Assembly: GCA_009786535.1 (NCBI GenBank)
Contig: WQRX01000009.1
Location: 41,534-105,533 of the forward strand
Source: Defluviitaleaceae bacterium
GTDB taxonomy: Bacteria > Bacillota > Clostridia > Lachnospirales > WQUN01
Direction: 5' to 3'
DNA length: 64,000 bases
Below are positions 46,063-54,255 of this stretch, in pieces. The position numbers were made by a program, and so were the translations under genes. How positions within the stretch are numbered: position 1 is the stretch's first letter; every line of letters starts with the position of its first letter. Below the pieces are notes generated by a model, which saw only the letters and a list, made by a program, of their open reading frames with translations, was not told the origin of the DNA and made no database searches.

Positions 46063-47226
46063 ATGCAATACCGCGAAGACAGGGCATCGGGCAACAAATT
46101 ATCCGCACTGGGTATGGGTTGTATGCGTTTTCCGTCAAATAAGGCGGAAACGGAGCGTATGATTCTTGCCGCAATAAAAGGCGGGGTCAACTTTTTCGAC
46201 ACAGCATACATATACCCAAGCAGTGAGAAAACACTGGGCGATATCCTTGCGCGAAATAACAAGCGCAAGGACGTTTTTATCGCTACCAAGCTGCCATTAA
46301 TGATGTGCAAAACCCCCGAGGATTTTGACCGCTTGTTTAACGAGCAACTAAAACGCCTGCAAACGGATTATATTGACTATTATTTCCTGCACAACGTCAC
46401 GGATTTTGCGCAATGGGAGCAAATGCGCGCGCTGGGCATTGAGGATTGGCTCACGCAGAGGAAAAAGGAGAAGAAAATCCACAACATCGGCTTCTCCTAC
46501 CACGGTACCTGTGATGATTTTTTGAAAATACTCGCCTCGTATAACTGGGGTTTCACCATGATTCAATACAATTACTACGATGAAAATTACCAAGTAGGAC
46601 GCAAGGGGTTACAAGCGGCGGCGCAAGGCGGCGTTTCTGTCATCATCATGGAACCCCTTCTCGGTGGGCGCTTGGCTACAGGTGTGCCTAAAAAGGCACA
46701 AGAAATATTCGCAAAAGCCGACCCCGCAAAAAGCCCCGCAGACTGGGCGCTACACTGGTTATGGAACCAACCCGAAGTAACGGTGGTGCTTAGCGGCATG
46801 TCCAACACCGCTGTACTTGAAAAGAATCTTCTTTCGGTAAAAAATTTCACCCCATTGGAAGAAAGCACAAAAACCGTCTATGCCGATGTGGTGGCGCACT
46901 TCCGCGCGGCGTATAAAATTAACTGCACGGGTTGTAACTACTGTTTGCCCTGCCCCAAGGGGATTAATATTCCCGCCGTGCTTTCGGCGTATAATGCGCG
47001 GTATGTGCAAGGGCTTGTTACCTCCATGACCATGTACCTCACTTCTACGGCGGCGCTGCGCAAGGAAAACACAAGCCCCCGCAAATGCAACGACTGCGGA
47101 AAATGTGAAAAACATTGCCCGCAGTATATACCCATTCGCAAATCCCTAAAAAAGGTAGCCCGCAAATTTGAACCGTTGCCCATGCGCTGGGTGCTGGCGT
47201 TGGTAAGGAAGGTTATGGGCGGGTAA
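46063..47226 (+). CDS. Aldo/keto reductase with C-terminal 4Fe-4S domain
   Basis: 387 aa; the ATG at 46063 has AAGGAAG about 9 bp upstream. N-terminal TIM barrel with FFDTAYIYPSSEKTLG (catalytic Asp/Tyr), ATKLPLMM (Lys) and YYFLHNV (His). C-terminal cysteines CTGCNYCLPCPKGINIP and CNDCGKCEKHCPQYIPI form ferredoxin-like binding sites. This fused family occurs in anaerobes; substrate unknown, probably a redox enzyme. The gene end overlaps the convergent ABC gene by 14 bp. Confidence 0.9.
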   Translation: MQYREDRASGNKLSALGMGCMRFPSNKAETERMILAAIKGGVNFFDTAYIYPSSEKTLGDILARNNKRKDVFIATKLPLMMCKTPEDFDRLFNEQLKRLQTDYIDYYFLHNVTDFAQWEQMRALGIEDWLTQRKKEKKIHNIGFSYHGTCDDFLKILASYNWGFTMIQYNYYDENYQVGRKGLQAAAQGGVSVIIMEPLLGGRLATGVPKKAQEIFAKADPAKSPADWALHWLWNQPEVTVVLSGMSNTAVLEKNLLSVKNFTPLEESTKTVYADVVAHFRAAYKINCTGCNYCLPCPKGINIPAVLSAYNARYVQGLVTSMTMYLTSTAALRKENTSPRKCNDCGKCEKHCPQYIPIRKSLKKVARKFEPLPMRWVLALVRKVMGG

Positions 47227-48844
47227 GCGAAACCACCCTATCCGCCATTTTTGCGCTTTCCAAATTATGCGTAGCCATAAGAATCGTATATTCCTTCCGC
47301 AGTGTTTCAACCGTTTGTAAAATTTCCTGCTCGGTTTCTGCATCCAAGGCACTTGTTGCCTCGTCAAAGACGAGGACGGGTGCTTTTTTAATGAGGGCGC
47401 GGGCAATGGCAATGCGCTGGCGTTGCCCGCCCGAAAAGGACGCGCCTTTTTCGCCGCAGGGGGTATCGTAGCCCTGCTCCAAGGTTTCGATAAAATCGTG
47501 GATGGCGGCGGCTTTTGCGGCGGCGATAATTTCTTCGTCGGTAGCGTTGCCCCCTGCCCCAAGGGCGATATTTTCGCGGATAGTCATGTCAAAAAGCTTG
47601 CCGCTTTGGTCTACATAGGCGAAATGCAACCGCCAATTTTCCAGCGTGCTTTGGGCGAAGGATAAATCGCCAATGTGCATATTCAAATCGTCGCGGGCGT
47701 ACAAGCCTGTGATGGCTTTTAGCAAGGTGGATTTTCCGCTGCCCGATGCCCCCGTGAAGGCAACCATTTCATTTTCCGCAATGTGCAGGGAGAAGTTTTC
47801 AACCACAGGACTTTGGGCATCGCGGTATTGGAAGGTGAGGTTCTCCAAGCGTAAGGCATAGTCCTTGGCGGTTTGGGAAGCCCCATTTTTCTGTGGCAAT
47901 TCCCGCTCCAGTATGGCGAAAACCCGCTCCGCGCCTGCGATAGGCGGTTGCAAATTGGCGAAGTTTTCCCCAAGGCTTCCGATAGAAGAAGTCAACGAAG
48001 CCGCCATAATATACGCCGAAGCCAGCACAGGGAAGGGGATGTACCCCGCCGTTACCAAATATCCGCCAAAACCAAATACCACCGCCAACGTAAGCCAGCC
48101 CTCCACCGTGCCAAAAAGCCGTTGCCCCATACGAATTAACCCGCGGCGGAACTCCAATTTTTTAAGTCGGGCATTCTCCTTGTCGAAGGACAGGTACACC
48201 TGGGATTGCATATGGTACGCACGCAGGGTAATCGCCCCCGCGAAGATATTGCTTACGGATTTTACCGCATCGGCGTTGGCTTCCAGTTGCGTTTTGCCAA
48301 TCCGCGCCAGTGGTTTCGTAAAGCGGTGTTGCATAAAAAAGCTTACAACCCCTACGGCAAATACCGCCGCCCCCAGTCGCAAATCCACGGCAAATACTAC
48401 AATGGACGCGCCAACAATGGTAATTAAACTATTGATTAATTGCATAAGCGGTGTTTCGAAAATTGCCAGCGCGGTGTTTGCGTCGGTGTTAATTGCGGCA
48501 ATGCCTTCGCCGCTGTGGGTAATATCCTCCAAGCCCGTGCGTACGAAGGTGCGGAACAATTGTTGCTTCATGTCCATGCCCGCCCGTTCAATGACAATAA
48601 TGTTCACATATATCGCCACCAGAAATACGGCGAGGTAAACCCCCATCATAATTGCCAGCGTAACCGCGGCGGAAAAAATGGCATCCCGTTCCCCCGCTAC
48701 AATGGCTTCCATAATATTTGCCGCAAAAACCGATAAGATAAACGGGAAGGCAAAACCCTGTGACGCGTAAATAAATTGGGTAATCCCATACCGCACCGCG
48801 TAGGGGCGCATAAAACGGAACATCTTATAGAAATAAGGGCTCAT
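47213..48844 (-). CDS. ABC exporter half-transporter, downstream subunit
   Basis: 543 aa from the ATG at 48844 (GGGAGG upstream). Six hydrophobic segments in 1-300, then the ATPase: Walker A FTGASGSGKST, signature FSGGQRQR, Walker B VLVFDEATSALD, H-loop MATHN. Overlaps the upstream ABC gene by 4 nt, so the two form a heterodimeric exporter of the multidrug/lipid type. Both Walker B motifs end in DEAT, so neither site is obviously degenerate from these motifs. Operon: XRE regulator, ABC, ABC. Confidence 0.88.
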   Translation of the reverse strand: MSPYFYKMFRFMRPYAVRYGITQFIYASQGFAFPFILSVFAANIMEAIVAGERDAIFSAAVTLAIMMGVYLAVFLVAIYVNIIVIERAGMDMKQQLFRTFVRTGLEDITHSGEGIAAINTDANTALAIFETPLMQLINSLITIVGASIVVFAVDLRLGAAVFAVGVVSFFMQHRFTKPLARIGKTQLEANADAVKSVSNIFAGAITLRAYHMQSQVYLSFDKENARLKKLEFRRGLIRMGQRLFGTVEGWLTLAVVFGFGGYLVTAGYIPFPVLASAYIMAASLTSSIGSLGENFANLQPPIAGAERVFAILERELPQKNGASQTAKDYALRLENLTFQYRDAQSPVVENFSLHIAENEMVAFTGASGSGKSTLLKAITGLYARDDLNMHIGDLSFAQSTLENWRLHFAYVDQSGKLFDMTIRENIALGAGGNATDEEIIAAAKAAAIHDFIETLEQGYDTPCGEKGASFSGGQRQRIAIARALIKKAPVLVFDEATSALDAETEQEILQTVETLRKEYTILMATHNLESAKMADRVVSLTRP

Positions 48845-50499
48845 GCCGTTATCCTCCCTTCGCTTACGTGAATTACTACATCGCACGCTGCAATGGCTTG
48901 GGGGCGGTGGGCGACCATAATTACCGTTTTTCCGCGGGTGGCTTCTGCGAAGCCCGCGAGGACAGCGGCTTCCGTTGCGGGGTCAAGTGACGCGGTGGCT
49001 TCATCAAAGAGGATAATAGGGGCATTTTTGTAGAATGCCCGCGCCATAGCCAAACGCTGGCGTTGCCCCCCGGAGATATTGTCTGCGGCTTCGGTTAATG
49101 TGCCGTTAAATTGGTCGGGCAAGGATTGGATAAAGTCTAAAATCCCCGCTTGGGCACAAGCTTTTTCCATATCCGCCAGCCGAATTTCGCCCCCTGCGGC
49201 AATGTTTTCGCCAATGCTTACAGGAAACAGGAAGGAATCCTGTGGCACATAAGCGCAGGATGCGCGCAAGCCACGCATCCCGTCCCCTTGGGAAATATCC
49301 TGTCCATTTATGGTAATCGAACCCGCCGTAGGGCGGTACAAACCAAGAAGCAACTTCAAAATCGTTGATTTTCCCGAACCGCTTGCCCCAACAATGGCAA
49401 CCCGACTGCCCCCACGAATGGTGAAGCTGGCGTTTTCCAACGCATAGGTGGGGGTTTCATCCTCGGCGTTGTAGGCAAAGCTTACGTTGTTAAAGGTAAT
49501 GTCCCCTGTAATTTGTGGGGTGAGGGTGTCCGTTTCTGCGGTATTTTCCAGGGGGAAGTCGGTGTTTTCGTGTAGGCGTTTTGCCCCTGCCATTGCTTCG
49601 GCAAGCCGCCCTACGTTCTGCGCCAGCATCATTACCGACCCTGAGGCAATGGTGACGGTGGTTACGAAGGCGATAAATTCCGCCAGCGTCATTTCCCCAC
49701 CGATAACCGCAAACGCCAAAATAGTGAAAATCACAATCAGCGGGCTCATTAAAATCGCCATCATAGAACCCACCATAATACCCAGCGAAACGGCAAATTT
49801 CTTCAACGCGGCGAAATATTGCCCGTAAACATGCATGTACCGCGCTTCCAACAATTCCTCTAAATTATACGCCGCCACCAGCGACAAATTTTGTAACGAA
49901 TCGTTGACCACGGCGTTAAAGGCCGCTTTTTTCTCGCTCATCCGTGTTGCCCAGCGTTGCAAGGGCATGGCAAGGGCTACTTGTAAAATTAACATGCCAA
50001 TGGCGGCTAGGAAGGAAATCCCCGTAAAACGCGGGCTTAAAATAAGCAAAAACACAAAGGCAGAAACAAAGGAAATAAAATCTGAAATTAAGTCAAACAA
50101 GCCCGTCGCCACCAATTGCTCTGCCTTGGGTGCGTCGTTGGTAAACAGGGAAAGCCGCTCCCCGCTGGCGGCGCGTTCCACCTGGAAAAAAGGAACCCGC
50201 AGGAAATACCGCACAAAATTCCCCCGTAACCCGTACCCCACCTCGGAAGCGCACCGCGCCATGGAAAAGGTCGCCGCCGCAGAAAACACCGCCCGCACCG
50301 CCATTACGCCCGTAAGTAAAATGAGCAATCGGATTAGGGTGGAAGTATTTTCATACAGGGCGGCTTCCCCCATTTGCCCGCTTAGGCGATTCATAACCAC
50401 CAGCGCCACCGCCGCCCCGCAGGTGGCGAAAATGTACAGCACCAGCACAGGGGCGTAACGGAAATTGGCGTTTTTTATGGTTGCGGTAAAAATTTTCAT
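48841..50499 (-). CDS. ABC exporter half-transporter, upstream subunit
   Basis: 552 aa. Transmembrane domain 1-310; ATPase with Walker A IVGASGSGKST, signature ISGGQRQR, Walker B IILFDEATASLD, H-loop MVAHR. Coupled by ATGA overlaps to both the XRE-family regulator upstream and the second ABC half downstream. Substrate unknown; regulator-linked ABC pairs are often drug or peptide exporters. Confidence 0.88.
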   Translation of the reverse strand: MKIFTATIKNANFRYAPVLVLYIFATCGAAVALVVMNRLSGQMGEAALYENTSTLIRLLILLTGVMAVRAVFSAAATFSMARCASEVGYGLRGNFVRYFLRVPFFQVERAASGERLSLFTNDAPKAEQLVATGLFDLISDFISFVSAFVFLLILSPRFTGISFLAAIGMLILQVALAMPLQRWATRMSEKKAAFNAVVNDSLQNLSLVAAYNLEELLEARYMHVYGQYFAALKKFAVSLGIMVGSMMAILMSPLIVIFTILAFAVIGGEMTLAEFIAFVTTVTIASGSVMMLAQNVGRLAEAMAGAKRLHENTDFPLENTAETDTLTPQITGDITFNNVSFAYNAEDETPTYALENASFTIRGGSRVAIVGASGSGKSTILKLLLGLYRPTAGSITINGQDISQGDGMRGLRASCAYVPQDSFLFPVSIGENIAAGGEIRLADMEKACAQAGILDFIQSLPDQFNGTLTEAADNISGGQRQRLAMARAFYKNAPIILFDEATASLDPATEAAVLAGFAEATRGKTVIMVAHRPQAIAACDVVIHVSEGRITA

Positions 50500-51416
50500 A
50501 TATTACCTCCCGTTGTGAAAAGTGGTTTTTTGCGTGAATCGCCTTGTATAATCATCATTTGGGGCGGCGCGTTAAAGGCTTGCATCAGCGCAAGCACCCC
50601 AAGGAAGCAGTCTCGCGGGGTAAATTCGTAAATCTCTTGCCGTGTGTCGTCCAATTCGATAAAGGTGGATTTGAGAAATTTCATTTCAATGAGCATTTCC
50701 AGCACACGGGGGGCGTTTTCTTCCGTTATACCCGTGTTTTTTGTGAAATATTTTGCAGAAAATTTCGAATTCTTTTCCTTGGCATGCAGGAAAAATAAGG
50801 CATTTAACACATCCCCATCCCCCAACGCGGCGAAGGCCTTGCGGCATTCTTCCTGCGGGAACAACGCCGTTTCCCAACCCTTTGGCGGCTCGGGCATGAG
50901 TAAAAAGTAAGGCAATTTTTGCTTGGTAGAAGATAGCATCATGCCCTTTTCGTATAAAATATGCCCGTAAACGGGGTCGTCATCGTCCCCTTTTTTCGTC
51001 ATTTCTTCGAAAATTTGCATGAAAGTTACGCCCACTTTATCGAATACCTTTGTCCCCATCATGCCCAGCATAACCGCCCAACATAATCGCCACGCCCGCT
51101 CGAAGGCGGCTTCCATTGCGTCCTCTGCCCATTCCCCCGGTCGGGTTTCGTTTGCATCCAGCGGCTCGGCAATATAATGGCGTACGCTCATTTCAATATT
51201 TTCGTAATTACCCGCCTCGCGCCCAAACAGGCGGTCTATGGCTACGCCAAAAAAATCTGCCAGCGCCGGGAGCAGGGCAATATCGGGCGAACCGCCGCTT
51301 TCCCATTTGCTCACCGCCTGCCCGCTAACGCCAATGGCGCGCGCCAAGGCTTCCTGGGTGATGTTTTTCGCCTTGCGCAACTCGCTAATCTGCACACCAA
51401 TGGAAAATTCCTGCAT
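50496..51416 (-). CDS. XRE-family regulator with large C-terminal domain
   Basis: 306 aa from the ATG at 51416 (AAAGGAG, 9 bp). Residues 5-60 are an XRE helix-turn-helix: ISELRKAKNITQEALARAIGVSGQAVSKWESG. The C-terminal 230 residues are helical and acidic with two conserved-looking methionine-rich stretches and no ligand domain I recognise. First gene of the operon with two ABC halves, so a regulator of that exporter is the natural reading. Its 5' region abuts the left attachment site of integrated element 1. Confidence 0.85.
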   Translation of the reverse strand: MQEFSIGVQISELRKAKNITQEALARAIGVSGQAVSKWESGGSPDIALLPALADFFGVAIDRLFGREAGNYENIEMSVRHYIAEPLDANETRPGEWAEDAMEAAFERAWRLCWAVMLGMMGTKVFDKVGVTFMQIFEEMTKKGDDDDPVYGHILYEKGMMLSSTKQKLPYFLLMPEPPKGWETALFPQEECRKAFAALGDGDVLNALFFLHAKEKNSKFSAKYFTKNTGITEENAPRVLEMLIEMKFLKSTFIELDDTRQEIYEFTPRDCFLGVLALMQAFNAPPQMMIIQGDSRKKPLFTTGGNI

Positions 51417-52884
51417 GGTTGAGCCGCTCCTTTGTTTCCAAATAATTGTTACACAGAAATTGTAATGCAAAGCCACGGTTGGGACAATAGAGGGAAATGG
51501 GCAAAAATTCAACCGAGGGTTGGATGCGAACGCAAATAAAAACCCCGCAAACATGTTGTTCACGGGGTCCGATGAAGCTGAGCTGGAAGGATTTGAACCT
51601 TCGAAGCAGGAAACGAGAACCGACTAAAATCATGTTCGATAAACACCCGCAAAACCCTGCATTTATCGCATTTCTATGTTCGATAAAAATGCGAAAATCA
51701 CAATTTACCGAAAACTTGTGAGATAATAATGGGATAATAATCGAAAAAGACCCAAAATATGCCCCTAGTTTTTCAACACCTTTTCGCAATTCTAACTCAT
51801 CAATGCTGGTATAAATATTCGCAGTAATGGAAATGTCACTATGTCCCATCAGCACCGAAGCAGTTTTCAATGGTACACCTTGCTTAGCAAGTATCGTGCA
51901 AAAGGTATGCCGCAAACTGTGTAATGTATAAGGCTCGATACCCACGCGCTTACACAGTCGCTTAAAAGCGGTCAACATGTTAGCCGTTTCCCTATACGTA
52001 CATGTATCGCTAGAAAACAATACGCTAGAATCGCCGTAATCAATCTCTAAGCGTTTATGCTTTTCCTGCTCGTATGTAAGATGCAATAAAAGTAAATCGC
52101 GAATATCGGACAATATAGGCACTGTGCGAATCCCGCTAGCAGTTTTGGTAGAGGAAATAATAGGCACATACTCCCCTTCAACGGTCAAAAATTTAATAGA
52201 CTTATCTACTTGTACCGTATCCGCCTTCAAGTCAATATCACTATTTTTTAAAGCTAGCATTTCCCCAGCGCGTAAGCCAGTAAAAAGAGCAAAAACAAAT
52301 GGAAAATATTTAATATTACTTTTTGCAACATCTAATAAAATTTTAACATCATTGTCGGATAACGCTTTATTAACCTTTTCCATTCTTGTAATTTTGGGCA
52401 GAACAACTGCATTCAAAGGGTTTTTAATAATAATATCTGCCTTTATGCAATAAATAAAAAAGCTACTCAATAATTTATGCGTAGTTTTAACGGTAGAAGG
52501 TGTATAGACATTTAAAACATCATTATAAAAAGCCTGTATGTTAGCCGACTTTATATCAATTAGTTTCATTGTAGCCCGCTTGCTATTTTTAATCCGTTTA
52601 TTATATTCCGTTTCATGTCGCGAAAAGGTAGAAAGAGATACAGACGGGCGTACAACATTATTAAACCATTCATCAAAGGCAGTTAAAAAGGTAGCGTTAA
52701 CATATTTAAGCGCAACGCCATTATCGACCATGTTTAAATATTCATCACGTTTTTGTATCGCTTCCTTTTTAGAAGAACCATAAAACACTTTACGAATACG
52801 TGAGCCATCCGCGCCATAACCAACAGAAGCAGACACTTTAAAATAATTATGCCCGTTTACATTAAAGTTAGTTTTCTTAGCCAC
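51385..52884 (-). CDS. int: Tyrosine integrase of element 1, with read-through C-terminal extension
   Basis: GTG start at 52884 (AGGTGG upstream; aligns with the ATG of the second integrase). Arm-binding N-terminus NFNVNGHNYFKVSASVGYG, core-binding SAM-like domain, and the catalytic domain with FTGLRAGEML (Arg), LHSLRHTFCTILAKQG (His-x-x-Arg region) and MGHSDISITANIYTSI (His, Tyr). Closely similar to the second integrase at 60753-61886, which stops after LSTYF. Here the homologous position (51754) has no stop. The frame runs 122 codons further, through the arm repeats and attachment core, into the 5' region of the chromosomal XRE gene. The extension is junction-dependent and probably dispensable. 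Confidence 0.88.
   Translation of the reverse strand: MAKKTNFNVNGHNYFKVSASVGYGADGSRIRKVFYGSSKKEAIQKRDEYLNMVDNGVALKYVNATFLTAFDEWFNNVVRPSVSLSTFSRHETEYNKRIKNSKRATMKLIDIKSANIQAFYNDVLNVYTPSTVKTTHKLLSSFFIYCIKADIIIKNPLNAVVLPKITRMEKVNKALSDNDVKILLDVAKSNIKYFPFVFALFTGLRAGEMLALKNSDIDLKADTVQVDKSIKFLTVEGEYVPIISSTKTASGIRTVPILSDIRDLLLLHLTYEQEKHKRLEIDYGDSSVLFSSDTCTYRETANMLTAFKRLCKRVGIEPYTLHSLRHTFCTILAKQGVPLKTASVLMGHSDISITANIYTSIDELELRKGVEKLGAYFGSFSIIIPLLSHKFSVNCDFRIFIEHRNAINAGFCGCLSNMILVGSRFLLRRFKSFQLSFIGPREQHVCGVFICVRIQPSVEFLPISLYCPNRGFALQFLCNNYLETKERLNHAGIFHWCAD
51533..51568 (-). terminator. Terminator beyond the tRNA-like 3' end at the left junction
   Basis: Minus strand: ACCCCG...CGGGGT stem followed by five T. 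It lies immediately beyond the attachment core, as expected for the terminator of an interrupted tRNA gene. A similar hairpin lies at the element 1/element 2 junction (60548-60584). Confidence 0.75.
51578..51640. other. attL of element 1 (attachment core copy 1)
   Basis: 63 bp matching 60586-60649 except for one inserted T. On the minus strand it contains a tRNA-like 3' end: T-arm GAAGG-TTCAAAT-CCTTC followed by an acceptor-like CAGCTCA. The upstream half does not fold as a clear anticodon arm, so the tRNA identity is unknown. ATGTTCGAT at its right edge recurs 44 bp further in, in both copies. Confidence 0.75.
51717..51740. repeat. Integrase arm-type repeat, left copy
   Basis: 24-bp sequence identical to 60498-60521. 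It contains GATAATAAT twice at 11-bp spacing. One copy lies on each side of the attachment core in the circular form, as expected for arm sites of attP. Confidence 0.6.
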
Positions 52885-52892
52885 GCGCCACC

Positions 52893-53087
52893 TCAAAAAT
52901 GTTTTTTAATGCCAGCATCTTTCAAAATTTCATTAGCAGAAACTTTTGATTTAATGCCCTTATTAACACTAAAATTCTTATCCTTAATCGGACTATACCA
53001 AACGGCATGACTGCCTTTGCCTGCCCGTACAAAATGGCAATTGTTGTCCATTAATATACGTTTTAACTTATCATCATAATTAGCCAT
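52893..53087 (-). CDS. hicA: HicA-type toxin
   Basis: 64 aa. HicA/YcfA fold: ends in SANEILKDAGI, with the catalytic His in AGKGSHAVWYSP. HicA toxins are mRNA interferases with a double-stranded RNA-binding-like fold. Start overlaps the stop of the DUF1902 gene (TAATG), so antitoxin precedes toxin. Lies 8 bp before the integrase; the same pair sits at the same place in element 2, suggesting maintenance of the element. Confidence 0.8.
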   Translation of the reverse strand: MANYDDKLKRILMDNNCHFVRAGKGSHAVWYSPIKDKNFSVNKGIKSKVSANEILKDAGIKKHF

Positions 53088-53311
53088 TATACTGCCAACA
53101 TTTCTTCACGGTGCGCGTAAAAATCAAGTTTAACAGGTTCAAAAATGCCATGATTTAATTCCAATAAATCAGAGGCAGCATAATGAACATTCTTAATCAG
53201 TTCATCAAGCTTATCCCCTTCCAATACAAGCCCATAAATATCATTACTCGTAGCAATCCAAACATCAACCTCATTATCCCACCATAAATCAATTCGGTAT
53301 TTTTCCAGCAT
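53087..53311 (-). CDS. DUF1902/HicB-like antitoxin
   Basis: 74 aa from the ATG at 53311 (AAAGGAG, 7 bp); a longer upstream frame is unlikely. HicB-like half domain: RIDLWWDNEVDVWIATSNDI, then GLVLEGDKLDELIKNVHYAASDLLEL. It has no separate DNA-binding domain. Predicted to bind and neutralise the HicA protein encoded 1 bp downstream. Nearly identical to the element 2 copy at 62088-62312. Confidence 0.8.
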   Translation of the reverse strand: MLEKYRIDLWWDNEVDVWIATSNDIYGLVLEGDKLDELIKNVHYAASDLLELNHGIFEPVKLDFYAHREEMLAV

Positions 53312-53342
53312 AGCGAAACTCCTTTCGAATATAAAATATATA

Positions 53343-53371
53343 TTGACATGTGCGAACGCCTGTTCTATAAT
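53343..53371 (+). promoter_or_regulatory. Consensus promoter with embedded LexA box, element 1
   Basis: TTGACA (53343-53348), 17-bp spacer, TATAAT (53366-53371): a perfect consensus. CGAACGCCTGTTCT (53353-53366), within the spacer, fits the Gram-positive LexA/DinR box (CGAACRNRYGTTYC), with the GAAC-N4-GTTC core intact. Drives the 41-aa ORF at 53401. Confidence 0.8.
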
Positions 53372-53400
53372 CTGCAAACATTACATGCGAAGGTGATTAT

Positions 53401-53526
53401 ATGACAAACGGCGAAACAACCAAGCAACGGAAAGCCGACAAGGAAGCAGTGCGCGCCATAACGGACACACAAGCAAATGCTATGCTTGCTTTACTATATC
53501 AATGGCAGACCGAAGAAGTTTGCTAA
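53401..53526 (+). CDS. SOS-promoter micro-ORF antisense to the repressor end, element 1
   Basis: 41 aa: MTNGETTKQRKADKEAV... ending LALLYQWQTEEVC. The AAGGTG ribosome site is 7 bp before the ATG. A 41-aa homologue of the same length, with the same charged N-terminus and ALLYQ core, exists in element 2 (62953-63078), behind the same kind of promoter, so it is probably a real gene. Its last 47 bp overlap the 3' end of the XRE repressor gene on the other strand. Likely an antirepressor-type peptide, or the coding part of an antisense transcript that lowers repressor level; neither is shown. Confidence 0.65.
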   Translation: MTNGETTKQRKADKEAVRAITDTQANAMLALLYQWQTEEVC

Positions 53527-53824
53527 ACGCCTCGTATTTATCATCTGGCACGTTATCAATCATGCGAATCAACTGCTCTTTAGCAGTTGATTCTTTTTTT
53601 ATTGGTTGCCAACCCGAAGGCAATTCACCAACGCCTAAAAGATAATCAATAGAAACATCATATAATTCAGCCAGTTTTATGAGATTATCACTCCTTGGAC
53701 GTCTTTTGCCATATTCATAAAGTTGATAAGGAACTTCTTTAATGTTCAAATATTCAGCTACATACTTCTGTGTAAAGCCCATGCCTTTTCTTAAATCCTT
53801 TAATCTCTCTGCTGTAATATTCAT
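53480..53824 (-). CDS. XRE-family repressor of element 1
   Basis: 114 aa from the ATG at 53824 (GGAG upstream; aligns with element 2). Helix-turn-helix near residues 5-60: RLKDLRKGMGFTQKYVAEYLN...LYEYGKRRPRSDNLIKLAELY. The C-terminus (KEQLIRMIDNVPDDKYEAF) is shared almost exactly with the element 2 repressor. Predicted to bind the twin palindromes at 53865-53906 in the divergent promoter and hold the provirus silent. No LexA-type peptidase domain, so induction must come from outside the protein. Confidence 0.88.
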   Translation of the reverse strand: MNITAERLKDLRKGMGFTQKYVAEYLNIKEVPYQLYEYGKRRPRSDNLIKLAELYDVSIDYLLGVGELPSGWQPIKKESTAKEQLIRMIDNVPDDKYEAFSKLLRSAIDIVKQA

Positions 53825-53858
53825 AAAACCCACTCCAAAAAAATATTTCAAAAAAGTG

Positions 53859-53887
53859 TTGACACTATCTTAAAGATAGTTTAAAAT
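53859..53887 (+). promoter_or_regulatory. Early promoter of element 1
   Basis: TTGACA (53859-53864), 17-bp spacer, TAAAAT (53882-53887), reading toward the Xis-like gene and the structural genes. The spacer is filled by the first repressor palindrome. Confidence 0.8.
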
Positions 53888-53906
53888 ACAACCATCTTAA
53901 AGATAG
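53865..53906. promoter_or_regulatory. Repressor operators of element 1
   Basis: CTATCTTAAAGATAG (53865-53879) and CATCTTAAAGATAG (53893-53906): two near-identical palindromes 28 bp apart, one in the promoter spacer and one just downstream of the -10. A typical target for the divergently encoded XRE repressor. Confidence 0.75.
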
Positions 53907-53983
53907 GTGCGCCAAACGATAGTGTTTTAAACCCCATAATACGCATCTTGCCCCAAAAAGTCAACGAAAAAGGAGCAAAACGC

Positions 53984-54241
53984 ATGAAAGTACCACCAGA
54001 ATTACCATATTACTGGCTATCCGCAAAAGAATACGCCAAACAAACAAAAATAGGCTATGAAGAAGCACTTCGCATGTGTCGTAACAAAGAACTAATTGCA
54101 ACCCAAACCGACGGGGGACATTGGCGGATAAAAGTTGACCGCTATACAAACGGTGTCCCACTGGAAAAGTATCAAGAAGTAATAAAAGAAAATTCCAGCT
54201 TAAAAGCACAAATAGAAACCATACGCAAATTAATAGCATAA
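53984..54241 (+). CDS. xis: Excisionase-like helix-turn-helix protein, element 1
   Basis: 85 aa from the ATG at 53984 (AAAGGAG, 9 bp). Winged-helix of the excisionase/MerR type: YYWLSAKEYAKQTKIGYEEALRMCRN, then TDGGHWRIKVDRY, followed by a short coiled coil. First gene after the repressed early promoter, so it can act as directionality factor for the integrase or as an early regulator. The element 2 homologue (63536-63793) is about two-thirds identical by eye. Confidence 0.8.
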   Translation: MKVPPELPYYWLSAKEYAKQTKIGYEEALRMCRNKELIATQTDGGHWRIKVDRYTNGVPLEKYQEVIKENSSLKAQIETIRKLIA

Positions 54242-54255
54242 CATTTTTTTTTACA

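Noticed and set aside
45962..46174. N-terminal extension of MutS
   Set aside because: The extra 71 residues are unlike any MutS, cross the divergent promoter region and have no ribosome site; the conserved start MATYTPMMQQYF has one.
51578..51640. Core repeat as the 3' end of tmRNA
   Set aside because: The T-arm and CAGCTC ending look similar, but the segment before the T-arm does not match the tmRNA pairing I know, and the base after the acceptor is not the expected one. Left as an unidentified tRNA-like end.
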